24,944 nucleotides of DNA from CAVRZY01 sp963725415 (GCA_963725415.1 CAVRZY010000090.1:1-24944), one strand, 5' to 3'. Counted from the stretch's first letter, positions 8,912-16,576 are shown. Numbers and translations: made by a program. Notes: generated by a model from the sequence alone, not told the origin.

Positions 8912-9310
8912 TCATGAAAGCAGCGTGAAGCCGGGTTCTCCGTTGAGCTTGCGGTCGAAGGTAACAGTGTCCCGGCATCCCGCCTGGCGGCTGGCCTCGC
9001 CGATAAGGTAGTCTGCGAAGTTGCCCTTGCCGGCTCGGTACGATTCCAGACTGCGGCGGACCAGGACCTCCTGCTCGATCCTGAATTGCTCCATCTGGAG
9101 GATCTGCTCCAGAATCCCTACGATCGCCGCCTTTGGCTGGCCGTAGCTGCGAGATAAAACCCAAACCAGCTCGCAGAGAGCAAGAACGGTGAGGTAGAGA
9201 GGCTCGTTAGTCTTCCGGCACTCTTCGATCAACCCTTCGGCCACCGCCAACTGTCTCGCGTGGTCCGCCGCGAGGTAGCGGACCAGGACGTTTGTGTCCA
9301 GGCTTCTCAT
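8912..9310 (-). CDS. VapC-type PIN-domain toxin (ribonuclease)
   Basis: A PIN-domain protein of 132 residues. It carries the acidic metal-binding set expected of a VapC RNase: Asp5 in SLDTNVLVRYL, Glu47 in ALCELVWVL, Asp100 in NFADYLIG and Asp119 in VTFDRKL. Such toxins cleave tRNA or rRNA when their antitoxin is degraded. The ATG (9310-9308) overlaps the antitoxin TGA as ATGA, so the two are translationally coupled. All catalytic residues and the full length are present, so the toxin is probably functional. Its stop lies 36 bp from the convergent permease gene. Confidence 0.9.
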   Translation of the reverse strand: MRSLDTNVLVRYLAADHARQLAVAEGLIEECRKTNEPLYLTVLALCELVWVLSRSYGQPKAAIVGILEQILQMEQFRIEQEVLVRRSLESYRAGKGNFADYLIGEASRQAGCRDTVTFDRKLNGEPGFTLLS

Positions 9311-9549
9311 GTTCTTGAGAAGCCTTCCGCGATGGCTTCGTTCATTTCTTCCACGGAGACCGTGCGTCTGGTGGGGCAGCGAACGATGCCCTTCAGCAGC
9401 CGGATGTCCCGGTTTCGAGGCGTCAAGATGACGTGGCCCTTTGGATCGAGCTGGAACTCGACGCGTTGCCCCGTGCGGAGACGAAGGAGGTCCCGGATTT
9501 CCTTGGGGATCGTGATTTGGCCCTTGCTAGTGAGCGTGCTGGTGGGCAT
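9307..9549 (-). CDS. AbrB/MazE-type antitoxin (SpoVT-AbrB fold) paired with VapC
   Basis: An 80-residue protein whose first ~45 residues form a swapped-hairpin AbrB DNA-binding domain: STLTSKGQITIPKEIRDLL, then LRTGQRVEFQLDPKGHVILTP. The remaining C-terminal segment (VSVEEMNEAIAEGFSRT) is the usual toxin-neutralising tail. It should bind VapC and repress its own promoter. The gene overlaps the toxin by 4 bp. AAGGA lies 5 nt before the ATG, supporting the start at 9549. The palindrome at 9575-9590 is a plausible autoregulatory site. Confidence 0.9.
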   Translation of the reverse strand: MPTSTLTSKGQITIPKEIRDLLRLRTGQRVEFQLDPKGHVILTPRNRDIRLLKGIVRCPTRRTVSVEEMNEAIAEGFSRT

Positions 9550-9574
9550 TGGTGTCCTTACGGTTCTGAATCTC

Positions 9575-9590
9575 CTTACTCAATGGTAAG
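9575..9590 (-). promoter_or_regulatory. Candidate AbrB-type operator, CTTAC-N6-GTAAG
   Basis: A 5-bp perfect inverted repeat (CTTAC 9575-9579, GTAAG 9586-9590) sits 26 bp upstream of the antitoxin start. A further CCTTAC lies at 9556-9561, spaced 18 bp from CCTTAC at 9574-9579. Palindromes just upstream of AbrB-type antitoxins are commonly bound by the antitoxin itself. No experimental support. Confidence 0.35.
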
Positions 9591-9631
9591 ACAAAGCTCC
9601 CCGCCCGTCAACCGACTCTCAGCCGTCCGGC

Positions 9632-9660
9632 TTGCCATCGGTCCGCTAGCGCAATAGACT
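9632..9660 (+). promoter_or_regulatory. Sigma-70-type promoter TTGCCA-N17-TAGACT, apparently leaderless
   Basis: The -35 is TTGCCA (9632-9637) and the -10 is TAGACT (9655-9660), with a 17-bp spacer. Only 6 nt separate the -10 from the ATG at 9667, so transcription should start at or within a base of the A of the start codon. No Shine-Dalgarno is present, consistent with a leaderless mRNA. Confidence 0.6.
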
Positions 9661-9666
9661 TGCACA

Positions 9667-11433
9667 ATGCAGATAAGACTGGCTGTTGGTGACGCTGGCA
9701 GAATGGCTGCGATTGGCGGGGTGGTCTTTCTGCTGGGATTTTCTTTGATTCCTCCCTTGCTGAGCCGCCAGGCGCCGGCTGGACGGCCGCTGCGGTTTGA
9801 GATCTCCTTCGCTGGCGGGGTGCGGGCGACGCCGGTGGATGGGCGGGTGCTGCTGATGATCTCGACGCGGGGGGACGCGGAACCGCGGTTTCAGATCGGA
9901 GAGGGGCTGGAGACGCAGCAGATCTTCGGGGTCGATGCGGAGGGGCTCGGGTCATCGCAGGCGGCGGTGATTGACTCGACCACGCTGGGCTACCCGCGCG
10001 AGAGCCTCAGGGAGATGCCCTCCGGCGAGTACTACGTGCAGGCGCTGATCAATGTGTATGAAACCTTCCATCGCGCCGATGGACAGGTAGTGAAGCTTCC
10101 GATGGATGATGGCGAGGGGCAGCACTGGAACACTTCCCCAGGCAACTTTTACAGCGAACCTCAGAAGATGAAGCTCGACCCGCAGCGCGGGGGCACCATC
10201 AAGATCGAACTGACGAAGGCGATCCCGCCGATTACGGTGCCGCAAGACACCAAGTACATCAAGCACGTACGCATTGAAAGCAAGCTGCTGAGCGAGTTCT
10301 GGGGCAGACCGATGCATCTGGGAGCGGTGGTGCTGTTGCCGGAGGGCTTTGAGGAGCATCCGGAAGCGCGCTACCCGGTGATGTACTACCAGGGGCATCT
10401 CACGCCCAGCTTCGCCACTCCAGTTGGCTTTCGGAAGCAACCGCCCACGCCGGACCTGACGGGCTATCAGAGAACCGTGGCGGAGTACAGCTACAAGTTC
10501 TACCAGGACTGGACCTCGGGACGGCTGCCGCGCATGCTGATCGTGATCACGCAGCACGCCAACCCCTACTATGACGACTCCTATGCGGTGAACTCCGCCA
10601 ATGTCGGCCCTTACGGCGACGCTCTGGTCAAGGAATTGTATCCATACGTCGAGAAGAAGTTCCGAGCCATCGGGGAACCGTGGGCGCGGGTGCTCTACGG
10701 AGGCTCGACGGGAGGATGGGAGGCGCTGGCGCAGCAGGTTTTCTACCCCGACTTTTACAACGGGGCCTGGTGCAATTGCCCGGACCCGATCGACTTCCGG
10801 GCCTTCTCGCTGGTAAATCTCTACCAGGACCGGAACGCCTACTATGCGGAAGGTCCGTGGAAAAAGGTTCCGCGCCCGGCCTATCGCGAGGCTGACGGGC
10901 CGATCCTGGCGACCATGGAAGACATGAACCGGCTGGAGCTGGTGCTGGGAACGCAGGGGCGTTCCACCGAGCAGTTCGACATCTGGCAGGCGGTCTACAG
11001 CCCGGTGGGCGAGCATGGGTATCCCAAGCCGATTTATGACAAGCGCACCGGCGTCATCGATCCGCAGGTGGCCGAGTACTGGCGGCAGCACTACGACCTC
11101 AGCTACATCCTGCAACGCGACTGGAAGACGCTGGGGCCCAAGCTGATCGGCAAGATACACATCAAGGTGGGCGACAGCGACAGTTACTACCTGGAGCGCG
11201 CGGTGCGGCTGCTGGAGCAATTCCTGGAGAGCACCAAGGAACCGGGCAAAGGGCCCTACTATGGAGGGACTTTCGAGTACGGCGCGGGGCATCCGCATTG
11301 CTATTCCGGGGATCCCTCGGTTTCGGTGCGCATCGCGCGCCTGACCATCAACCAGCGCTTCATGCCGGTGATGATGGAGCATATGCTGAAGACCGCTCCT
11401 CCGGGAGTGGATACTAAGAGCTGGCGGTACTGA
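9667..11433 (+). CDS. Exported putative esterase (alpha/beta hydrolase, esterase-D-like)
   Basis: A 588-residue protein. The N-terminal hydrophobic segment (about 13-32, GGVVFLLGFSLIPPLL) acts as signal peptide or anchor. A beta-rich N-terminal domain (about 38-200) is followed by an alpha/beta hydrolase domain starting near GAVVLLPEGF. The nucleophile elbow is GGSTGGWEA with Ser347 (codon 10705-10707). The acid is probably in KVGDSDSYY and the His in GAGHPHCYSG near the C-terminus. The protein resembles the PF00756 family (feruloyl/acetyl-xylan-type esterases, antigen 85), but the substrate cannot be told. ATG 9667 matches the leaderless promoter; ATG 9703 would shorten the signal region. 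The sulfatase ATG follows 2 bp after the stop, so both are co-transcribed and may act on one sulfated or esterified polymer. Confidence 0.75.
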   Translation: MQIRLAVGDAGRMAAIGGVVFLLGFSLIPPLLSRQAPAGRPLRFEISFAGGVRATPVDGRVLLMISTRGDAEPRFQIGEGLETQQIFGVDAEGLGSSQAAVIDSTTLGYPRESLREMPSGEYYVQALINVYETFHRADGQVVKLPMDDGEGQHWNTSPGNFYSEPQKMKLDPQRGGTIKIELTKAIPPITVPQDTKYIKHVRIESKLLSEFWGRPMHLGAVVLLPEGFEEHPEARYPVMYYQGHLTPSFATPVGFRKQPPTPDLTGYQRTVAEYSYKFYQDWTSGRLPRMLIVITQHANPYYDDSYAVNSANVGPYGDALVKELYPYVEKKFRAIGEPWARVLYGGSTGGWEALAQQVFYPDFYNGAWCNCPDPIDFRAFSLVNLYQDRNAYYAEGPWKKVPRPAYREADGPILATMEDMNRLELVLGTQGRSTEQFDIWQAVYSPVGEHGYPKPIYDKRTGVIDPQVAEYWRQHYDLSYILQRDWKTLGPKLIGKIHIKVGDSDSYYLERAVRLLEQFLESTKEPGKGPYYGGTFEYGAGHPHCYSGDPSVSVRIARLTINQRFMPVMMEHMLKTAPPGVDTKSWRY

Positions 11434-11435
11434 CT

Positions 11436-12821
11436 ATGCCACAACTTTCTCGACGTCAATTTGTAGCGAGCGGCCTGGCCGGCGCCGGAGGAGTGACCCT
11501 GGCGGCCCCGGCGGGCCAGCCGAACGTGGTGATTTTCCTGGCCGACGATCTGGGCTGGGGCAACGTGGGCTATCACGGAAGCGAGGGCCAGACGCCCCAC
11601 ATCGACCGCTTGGCGCGTGAAGGGGTGCGCTTCGAGCAGTTCTATTCGTATCCGGTCTGCTCGCCGACGCGGGCGGGCTTACTGACCGGGCGTTCACCCA
11701 TGCGGTACGGCATTGTCTATTCGGTGGTACGCCCCTGGGCCAACTACGGCCTGCCCCTGGACGAGCACATCCTACCGCAGACCTTCAAGGCTGCCGGCTA
11801 CCAGACCGCGATCACCGGGAAGTGGCACCTGGGTCACGCGCACGTGAAGCAGTTGCCGCATTTGCGCGGGTTCGATCATTTTTACGGGCATGTGAATGGG
11901 GCCATCGACTACTACACCCACGAGCGGGAGGGCGGTATCGATTGGCAACGCAACGGGGAGTCGGTGCGGGAGGAAGGCTACTCGACCGATCTGCTGGCGG
12001 CGGAGGCCAACCGGTTCATCGAGGGCCGCGACCGGAATAGGCCGTTGTTTCTCTATGTGCCGTTCAACGCCCCGCACGGGCCATTGCAGGCGCCGCCGGG
12101 GGGTCTGATCAAGAAGTACTCGAAGATCTCGAACGAGAGGCGGCGGACCTATCTGGCGATGGTGGAGGCGATGGACGCCGCCCTGGGCCGGGTGCTGGCG
12201 ACGCTCGAGAAGCAGGGGATGGCCGAGAACACGCTGGTGCTGTTCCTGAGCGATAACGGCGGCCCGCTGGGCCAAGGCGCCTCCAACCTGGCCTTGCGGG
12301 CCGGAAAGGGCACCACGTTTGAAGGAGGCATTCGTGTGCCTGCGCTGATGCATTGGCCGGCCGGGCTGAAAGGCGGGCGGAACCTCAACCAGGTGATGAC
12401 CGTGCTGGATGTGCTGCCCACGCTGGCGGCGGCCGCCGGCCTCAGGCCGGGCAACGTGAAGCCGCTGGATGGCAGGAACATGTGGCCCGCCATCACGACT
12501 GGCCAGATCAGCCCGCGCGAGGATCTGTTCTTCGCCGTGGGGCCGGACGAGACGCTGCACCTCGGGGTGCGGCGCGGGGAGTGGAAGCTGGTTCGCGAGA
12601 TCAGCAAGTCCGAGCGGAATGAGAAGAACTATCTGTTCAACATCGCTGACGATCCCAACGAGAGCGCCGACCTTTCGGCCAAACGTCCGGATCTGGTGAA
12701 GGAGCTAGTCGCTGCTGTCCAGAAGTGGCAGGCGCTGCACCCGCAAAATCCGGAATGCTCGTCCTTTCCCCACCCCGGCTGGGTGGCTCCCAAGGACTGG
12801 CGCGAAGCCGCGGTGCGGTGA
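11436..12821 (+). CDS. Tat-exported sulfatase (arylsulfatase family)
   Basis: A 461-residue alkaline-phosphatase-superfamily sulfatase. The N-terminus carries a twin-arginine signal (LSRRQFVASGL), so export of the folded enzyme is likely. The fold starts with NVVIFLADDLGWG (metal-binding Asp37/Asp38). The formylglycine motif CSPTRAGLLTGR has Cys75 (codon 11658-11660) as the residue to be oxidised. Other sulfatase landmarks are TGKWHLG, SDNGG (Asp273/Asn274) and GKGTTFEGGIRVP. Maturation by a formylglycine-generating enzyme or anSME would be needed; neither gene is in the window. It lies 2 bp downstream of the esterase. It is intact and of usual length for the single-domain arylsulfatase class. 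The substrate is unknown (sulfated polysaccharide or sulfate ester). Confidence 0.92.
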   Translation: MPQLSRRQFVASGLAGAGGVTLAAPAGQPNVVIFLADDLGWGNVGYHGSEGQTPHIDRLAREGVRFEQFYSYPVCSPTRAGLLTGRSPMRYGIVYSVVRPWANYGLPLDEHILPQTFKAAGYQTAITGKWHLGHAHVKQLPHLRGFDHFYGHVNGAIDYYTHEREGGIDWQRNGESVREEGYSTDLLAAEANRFIEGRDRNRPLFLYVPFNAPHGPLQAPPGGLIKKYSKISNERRRTYLAMVEAMDAALGRVLATLEKQGMAENTLVLFLSDNGGPLGQGASNLALRAGKGTTFEGGIRVPALMHWPAGLKGGRNLNQVMTVLDVLPTLAAAAGLRPGNVKPLDGRNMWPAITTGQISPREDLFFAVGPDETLHLGVRRGEWKLVREISKSERNEKNYLFNIADDPNESADLSAKRPDLVKELVAAVQKWQALHPQNPECSSFPHPGWVAPKDWREAAVR

Positions 12822-12864
12822 GCGCGGGTCGGTGGTGAACCGCTGTTCGTGTCAGACTGTGAAG

Positions 12865-13719
12865 ATGGGACGCCATCTGCTGATGGTTGCCTGCACCGTG
12901 CCTTTGCTATCGTCTGCCGCGCCGATCAAGAGCGGCTTCGTTACCACCAGTGACGGCATCCGGCTGCACTATCTGGAGGCGGGGAGCGGCCCGGCGATTC
13001 TGTTTGTGCCCGGCTGGACCATGCCGGCCGAAATCTGGGAGGCGCAGATTAGGCACTTTTCCCAGCGGTACCGGGTGGTGGCGCTGGACCCGCGCTCCCA
13101 GGGCGAGTCTGCGCAGGCTGCCGAAGGACACTATCCCGAAAGGCGCGCGCGGGACATCAAGGAGGTTGTGGACCAGTTGGGCCTGTCTCCGGTGGTCCTG
13201 GTGGGATGGTCGATGGGCGTGTCGGAGGCGCTGACCTACGTGGATCAGTTCGGGACCGCCACCCTGCGCGCGCTAGCCCTGGTGGACGGGAACATCGGCG
13301 AGGATGCCACGCCCCTGAGCGCCGCCGGCAATTGGGCCTGGGTGAGGGGGATGCAGTTGAACCGGAGGGAATTCACCCGGAAGTTCGTGCGCTCGATGTA
13401 CAAGAAGCCGCAGGCGGAGGCGTACTACAACCGCATCACTGCGGCCGCGCTGAAGACGCCCACGACTACCGCGGTCACTCTGCTGGCCAACGAGTTCGCG
13501 AGGGGTGACTGGCGGCCGGTGCTGGGCAAGCTGGACCGTCCCGTCCTGTACACCATCACGCCGGGCCTGAAAGCGCAAGCCGAGATGTTGAAGGCACAAG
13601 TCCCCGCGGCGCGCGTGGAGATTTTCGGCGACTGCGGCCACGCGCTGTTCGTGGACGATGCGGTGCGCTTCAACGCCGTGCTGGAGGAGTTTCTGCGCGC
13701 GGGTTCGAGCGGCGAGTAG
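12865..13719 (+). CDS. Exported alpha/beta-hydrolase
   Basis: A hydrolase of 284 residues with an N-terminal signal peptide (GRHLLMVACTVPLLSSAA). The canonical fold is visible: FVTTSDGIRLHYLEAGSG, oxyanion strand ILFVPGWTMP, VVALDPRSQGES, nucleophile elbow VGWSMG (Ser116, codon 13210-13212) and catalytic His in FGDCGHALF close to the C-terminus. It resembles the haloperoxidase/esterase branch. The reaction is not identifiable. I place the start at ATG 12865 because the signal peptide begins there; GTG 12832 would add eleven residues with two cysteines ahead of it. It lies 43 bp after the sulfatase and is likely in the same transcript. Confidence 0.82.
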   Translation: MGRHLLMVACTVPLLSSAAPIKSGFVTTSDGIRLHYLEAGSGPAILFVPGWTMPAEIWEAQIRHFSQRYRVVALDPRSQGESAQAAEGHYPERRARDIKEVVDQLGLSPVVLVGWSMGVSEALTYVDQFGTATLRALALVDGNIGEDATPLSAAGNWAWVRGMQLNRREFTRKFVRSMYKKPQAEAYYNRITAAALKTPTTTAVTLLANEFARGDWRPVLGKLDRPVLYTITPGLKAQAEMLKAQVPAARVEIFGDCGHALFVDDAVRFNAVLEEFLRAGSSGE

Positions 13720-13725
13720 ACTGAG

Positions 13726-13754
13726 TTGCCCTCTGTCGGACAATCGTGTAGACT
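13726..13754 (+). promoter_or_regulatory. Sigma-70-type promoter of the second vapBC module (TTGCCC-N17-TAGACT)
   Basis: The -35 is TTGCCC (13726-13731) and the -10 is TAGACT (13749-13754), with a 17-bp spacer. The -10 hexamer is identical to that before the esterase gene, and the -35 differs by one base. The antitoxin ATG is at 13783, so this transcript has a normal leader with GGGAAGGGA as ribosome-binding site. Confidence 0.6.
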
Positions 13755-13762
13755 GTCAGACA
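13734..13762. promoter_or_regulatory. Paired operator sites TGTCnGACA overlapping the vapBC promoter
   Basis: Two nine-base palindromes, TGTCGGACA (13734-13742) and TGTCAGACA (13754-13762), are spaced exactly 20 bp centre to centre, two helical turns, on the same DNA face. One lies in the promoter spacer and the other covers the end of the -10 and the start site. This is the expected arrangement for cooperative autorepression by a ribbon-helix-helix antitoxin dimer pair. Confidence 0.6.
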
Positions 13763-13782
13763 GGGAAGGGAAGCGAGTTTCT

Positions 13783-14034
13783 ATGGCTGCCAACCGCATT
13801 TCAATCCGCATCAGCCCGAACCTTGAGCACCGGCTGCGGCAGGAGGCCGCTCGAAACGGCAAGTCCGAGTCCCAGCTTGTTCGGGAAGCTTTGGAAGATT
13901 ACCTGGCGACCAGCGGAAAACGCGAGACCTGCTACGAACTCGCCCGCCGCATCGGAGTACTGGGTTGCGTCAAGAACGCCCCGGCAGACCTGAGCACGAA
14001 TCGTAAGTACTTTGAAGGCTTCGGCCAGCAATGA
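13783..14034 (+). CDS. Ribbon-helix-helix antitoxin (VapB type)
   Basis: An 83-residue protein. The N-terminal ~45 residues form a CopG/Arc-type ribbon-helix-helix: RISIRISPNLEHRLRQEA (the ribbon, then helix A) and KSESQLVREALEDYLA (helix B). The C-terminal part (about 45-83) would wrap the toxin. The start is ATG 13783, where the ribbon begins; upstream in-frame starts fall inside the promoter. Its last bases overlap the toxin ATG as ATGA. It should repress its own operon through the palindrome pair just upstream. Confidence 0.87.
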   Translation: MAANRISIRISPNLEHRLRQEAARNGKSESQLVREALEDYLATSGKRETCYELARRIGVLGCVKNAPADLSTNRKYFEGFGQQ

Positions 14035-14450
14035 GGGTGCGCATTCTGGTTGACACGAGCGCGCTGGTTGCAATTCTCTCCCGTGGCGACGAGCACCACA
14101 AAGCCTGTGTGGAACAACTGCAGGACCTTGTGCCGCCGCTTTTCACCTGCTGGCCCGTAATCACGGAGGCCGCCTGGTTGCTGCGCGACCAACCGCTGGC
14201 GATCGAGGGACTTTTCGAGAGCTTTGAAAGGGGCTTGCTGAAGGTGCTCTTGCTGGATGAAAATGCCCTGGGATGGATCCGGGCGTTCCTGAGGCGCTAT
14301 CGCAAGCTGGGCGCTCAGTTAGCCGATGCCGCTTTGGCGTATCTGGCTGAGCGCGAAGGTATCGAAACAGTCTTCACGTTGGACCGGCGTGATTTCTCCG
14401 TGTACCGGCTCCGGGCAAACCGTAGCTTGAATCTGCTCCCCCCGCTTTAG
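14031..14450 (+). CDS. VapC-type PIN-domain toxin
   Basis: A PIN-domain protein of 139 residues with the acidic site intact: Asp8 in ILVDTSALVAIL, Glu46 in WPVITEAAWLL, Asp99 in QLADAALAYLA and Asp118 in VFTLDRRDFSVY. Like other PIN toxins it is expected to be a Mg2+-dependent endoribonuclease held inactive by the antitoxin encoded just before it. The 4-bp ATGA overlap couples translation. The stop lies 2 bp from the stop of tsaC on the other strand. It is only distantly similar to the VapC at 8912-9310, so the two modules are not duplicates. Confidence 0.9.
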   Translation: MRVRILVDTSALVAILSRGDEHHKACVEQLQDLVPPLFTCWPVITEAAWLLRDQPLAIEGLFESFERGLLKVLLLDENALGWIRAFLRRYRKLGAQLADAALAYLAEREGIETVFTLDRRDFSVYRLRANRSLNLLPPL

Positions 14451-14452
14451 CG

Positions 14453-15422
14453 TCAGTCTGATTTGCCCCGGACGAAGTGGGAGAGCGGCGAGGCGGCGCG
14501 CTGGAGGCGGTCGTTGATGGCGGCCCAGTCGGGGCCTTGCGGCGGTCTCTCGACTGCGATCCAGTCCCAGCCTTCCTGGTCCAGGCGGTGAAGGGTTTCG
14601 TAGAGCACGGCGGCATAGGCAGCGGCGTCCCCCGGCATGGCGACGGATTTCGAGGCCGGGGCGGGCCGGCGGATGCACAGGTAAGCGCCACGGCCGTCGG
14701 CCGGAAGCCTTCCGCCATCAAGCAGCAGCAGGGGCGTCCGAGGGCTGTAGTGCCTGGGGTGCATTCCGGGAGAAGGATGCGCGCGGGGGTGACCGTTCTC
14801 GATGCGTCCGGCCACCTGGACGGGACCGATCAGCGCTTCGATGTCGTTCTGCGTGACCATGCCGGGGCGCAACAGCAAGGGCCGGTCGCTGGCCAGGGAC
14901 AGCACGGTGGATTCGATGCCCACCGCAGTTGGCCCGCCGTCCAGGATGAGCTCGACGGCCGCACCCAGGGATTCCCGGACGTGCTCGGCGGTGGTGGGAG
15001 AGAGTCCGCGTGAAGCGGTTGGCGCTGGGCGCGGCGATGGGCACGCCGGCGGCGCGGATCAACTCCAGCGCCATGGGATGGGCCGGCATGCGCAGCCCCA
15101 CCGTGTCCAGCCCCGCCGTCACGATGCCCGGGATGACCAGGGTCTTTGGGAAGCACCAGGGTCAGCGGCCCCGGCCAGTAGCGCGCGCGCCAGGATCTCG
15201 GCTTGCGGGCGGCCAGCTCCGCACCAGGCGGCGCGCCATCTCCAGCGAGGCCACATGCACGATCACCGGGCTGGTGGGCGGGCGGCCTTTGGCCAGGTAG
15301 ATTCTCTCGACCGCCGCCGCGTCCAGCGCGTTGGCGCCCAGGCCGTAGACCGTCTCGGTGGGGAAGGCCACCAGCTCTCCGGCGCGGATCAGGCCGGCGG
15401 CGCGCTCCAGCGCGGCCTCTAT
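14453..15422 (-). CDS. tsaC: Threonylcarbamoyl-AMP synthase, Sua5/YrdC type (several frameshifts)
   Basis: Makes threonylcarbamoyl-AMP from Thr, bicarbonate and ATP for the t6A37 modification of ANN-decoding tRNAs. The YrdC domain is seen in pieces: LVAFPTETVYGLGANALD, AKGRPPTSPVIVHVAS, GPLTLVLPK, TVGLRMPAHP, IAAPSANRF and VGIESTVLSL. The C-terminal Sua5 domain (HPRHYSPRTPLLLL onward) is intact to TGA 14453. Extra bases are clear at 15005, in T15145-15147 and at 15181; two missing bases are likely between 15200 and 15225. After correction the protein has the usual Sua5 length of about 320 residues. The frame begins right after an in-phase TGA, and the first codon is ATA (15422-15420) overlapping the prfB stop, so the true start may be hidden by another error. 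GTG 15371 would cut into the domain. The gene is essential in most bacteria, which argues for sequence errors. Confidence 0.8.
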
Positions 15423-16561
15423 TCAGGGAGGTCCTCCTTGCCGTCGCCGGCGATCTTGCCGGTCTTCTTGTAGACCAGGTAGGCGTGGATGAAGCGGCTC
15501 GAGGTCGCCGTCCAGCACGCGGTCCACGTCGCCGATGCCCAGCTTGGTGCGGTGGTCCTTGACCAGCCGGTAGGGCGCCAGCACGTAGCTGCGGATCTGG
15601 CTGCCGAAGTTGATGTCGGCCTTGGTGGCCTCCAGCTTGCGCTCCTCTTCGCGCTTTCTTGTCCATCTCGAACTCGTAGAGGCGCGCCCGGAGTTGCTTC
15701 AGGGCCATGTCGCGGTTCTTGTGCTGGGAGCGCTCGTTCTGGCACTGCACCACGATGCCCGTGGGCAGGTGCGTCATGCGCACGGCCGAGTCGGTGCGGT
15801 TGACGTGCTGGCCGCCGCGCGCCGCCGGCGCGGAAGGTGTCCACCCGCAGGTCTTCCGGGCGGATCTCGATCTTGATCTCGTCGTCGACCTGCGGATAGA
15901 CGAAGACGGAGGCGAACGAGGTGTGCCGCCGCGCGTTGGCGTCGAACGGGCGAGATGCGCACCAGCCGGTGCACCCCGACCTCGGATTGGAGCAGGCCGT
16001 AGGCGTTCTCGCCGTTGACCTCGAAGGTCACCGACTTGATGCCCGCGCCCTCGCCGTCCAGCCGGTCGGTGATCGACGGTCGAGAAGCCGTTGCGCTCGG
16101 CCCAGCGCAGGTACATGCGCAGCAGCATCTCCGCCCAGTCCTGGCTTTCGGTGCCGCCGGCGCCCGGGTGGATGGTCACGATGGCGCTGCGGAAGTCGTT
16201 TTCGCCGGCGAGCAGCATCTCGGTTTCGAGCTTCTCCAGCGCGCTCGGAGAATGTCTTCAGCTCCTGCTCGATCTCGCCGCCGACGTCTTCGCCCTCGCG
16301 CGCACAGCTCGAACAGGGTGTCCAGGTCCGAGGTCATGGAGCGCGACGTAGCGCTTCCTCGGCGAGGGCCTCCTCCAGGCGCTTGCGTCCTGCAGCAGCT
16401 TCTGGTTCCTCTCGGGCTGGCTCCAGAAATCCGGCGCGGCGACCTGCTGTTCGATCTTGGCTAGCTGGGACTTTTTGGCGGGGGCGTCAAAGATAGCTCC
16501 GCACAGCTTCAGCTTGCTGGCGGAGCGCGAAGTATTCTCGTTCGAGTTCTTCGATGGTCAT
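15419..16561 (-). CDS. prfB: Peptide chain release factor 2 with programmed +1 frameshift (plus several unprogrammed indels)
   Basis: Terminates translation at UGA/UAA. The first 24 codons end in CTT-TGA, the well-known RF2 autoregulatory frameshift site. After slipping +1 the frame continues DAPAKKSQLAKIEQQV, then the helical N-terminal domain, AIVTIHPGAGGTESQDWAEM, GVHRLVRISPFD (SPF stop-recognition motif), the GGQ loop (FRAGGAGGQHVNRTDSAV) and NERSQHKNRDMALKQLRARL. Unprogrammed single extra bases are clear near 15500, 15656, 15820, 15947, 16077 and 16240, with two or three more between 16300 and 16400. The one at 15947 falls inside the SPF codons and the one at 15820 just before GGQ, so the sequence as given cannot encode RF2. 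The stop TAG is at 15421-15419. A TAGAAT lies 6 nt before the ATG, with no Shine-Dalgarno, suggesting a leaderless transcript. Confidence 0.88.
16487..16492 (-). promoter_or_regulatory. RF2 programmed frameshift site CTT-TGA-C
   Basis: Codons 24-25 of prfB read CTT (16492-16490) and TGA (16489-16487), followed by C, the poor-termination context typical of this site. A purine-rich GCGGAG lies just upstream (in GTG-CGG-AGC-TAT-CTT), acting as the internal Shine-Dalgarno that promotes slippage. When RF2 is scarce, ribosomes pause at UGA and shift +1, so RF2 controls its own synthesis. Confidence 0.9.
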
Positions 16562-16567
16562 AGGTCT

Positions 16568-16573
16568 ATTCTA
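16568..16573 (-). promoter_or_regulatory. -10 element TAGAAT of prfB, 6 nt before ATG
   Basis: TAGAAT lies exactly 6 nt upstream of the prfB ATG with no ribosome-binding site between. The same geometry occurs at the esterase (TAGACT) and TPR (TATACT) genes. No good -35 is visible at 16-18 bp spacing. Confidence 0.45.
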
Positions 16574-16576
16574 GCA

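Noticed and set aside
9952..11382. 476-codon open frame on the minus strand opposite the esterase
   Set aside because: Antisense to a recognisable hydrolase; composition typical of a GC3 shadow and no start signals.
14830..16218. Apparent 462-residue minus-strand protein covering parts of prfB and tsaC
   Set aside because: It is a patchwork: only short pieces match RF2 (FRSAIVTIHPGAGGTESQ at the start, GGQHVNRT in the middle), and the rest is out-of-frame sequence created by indels.
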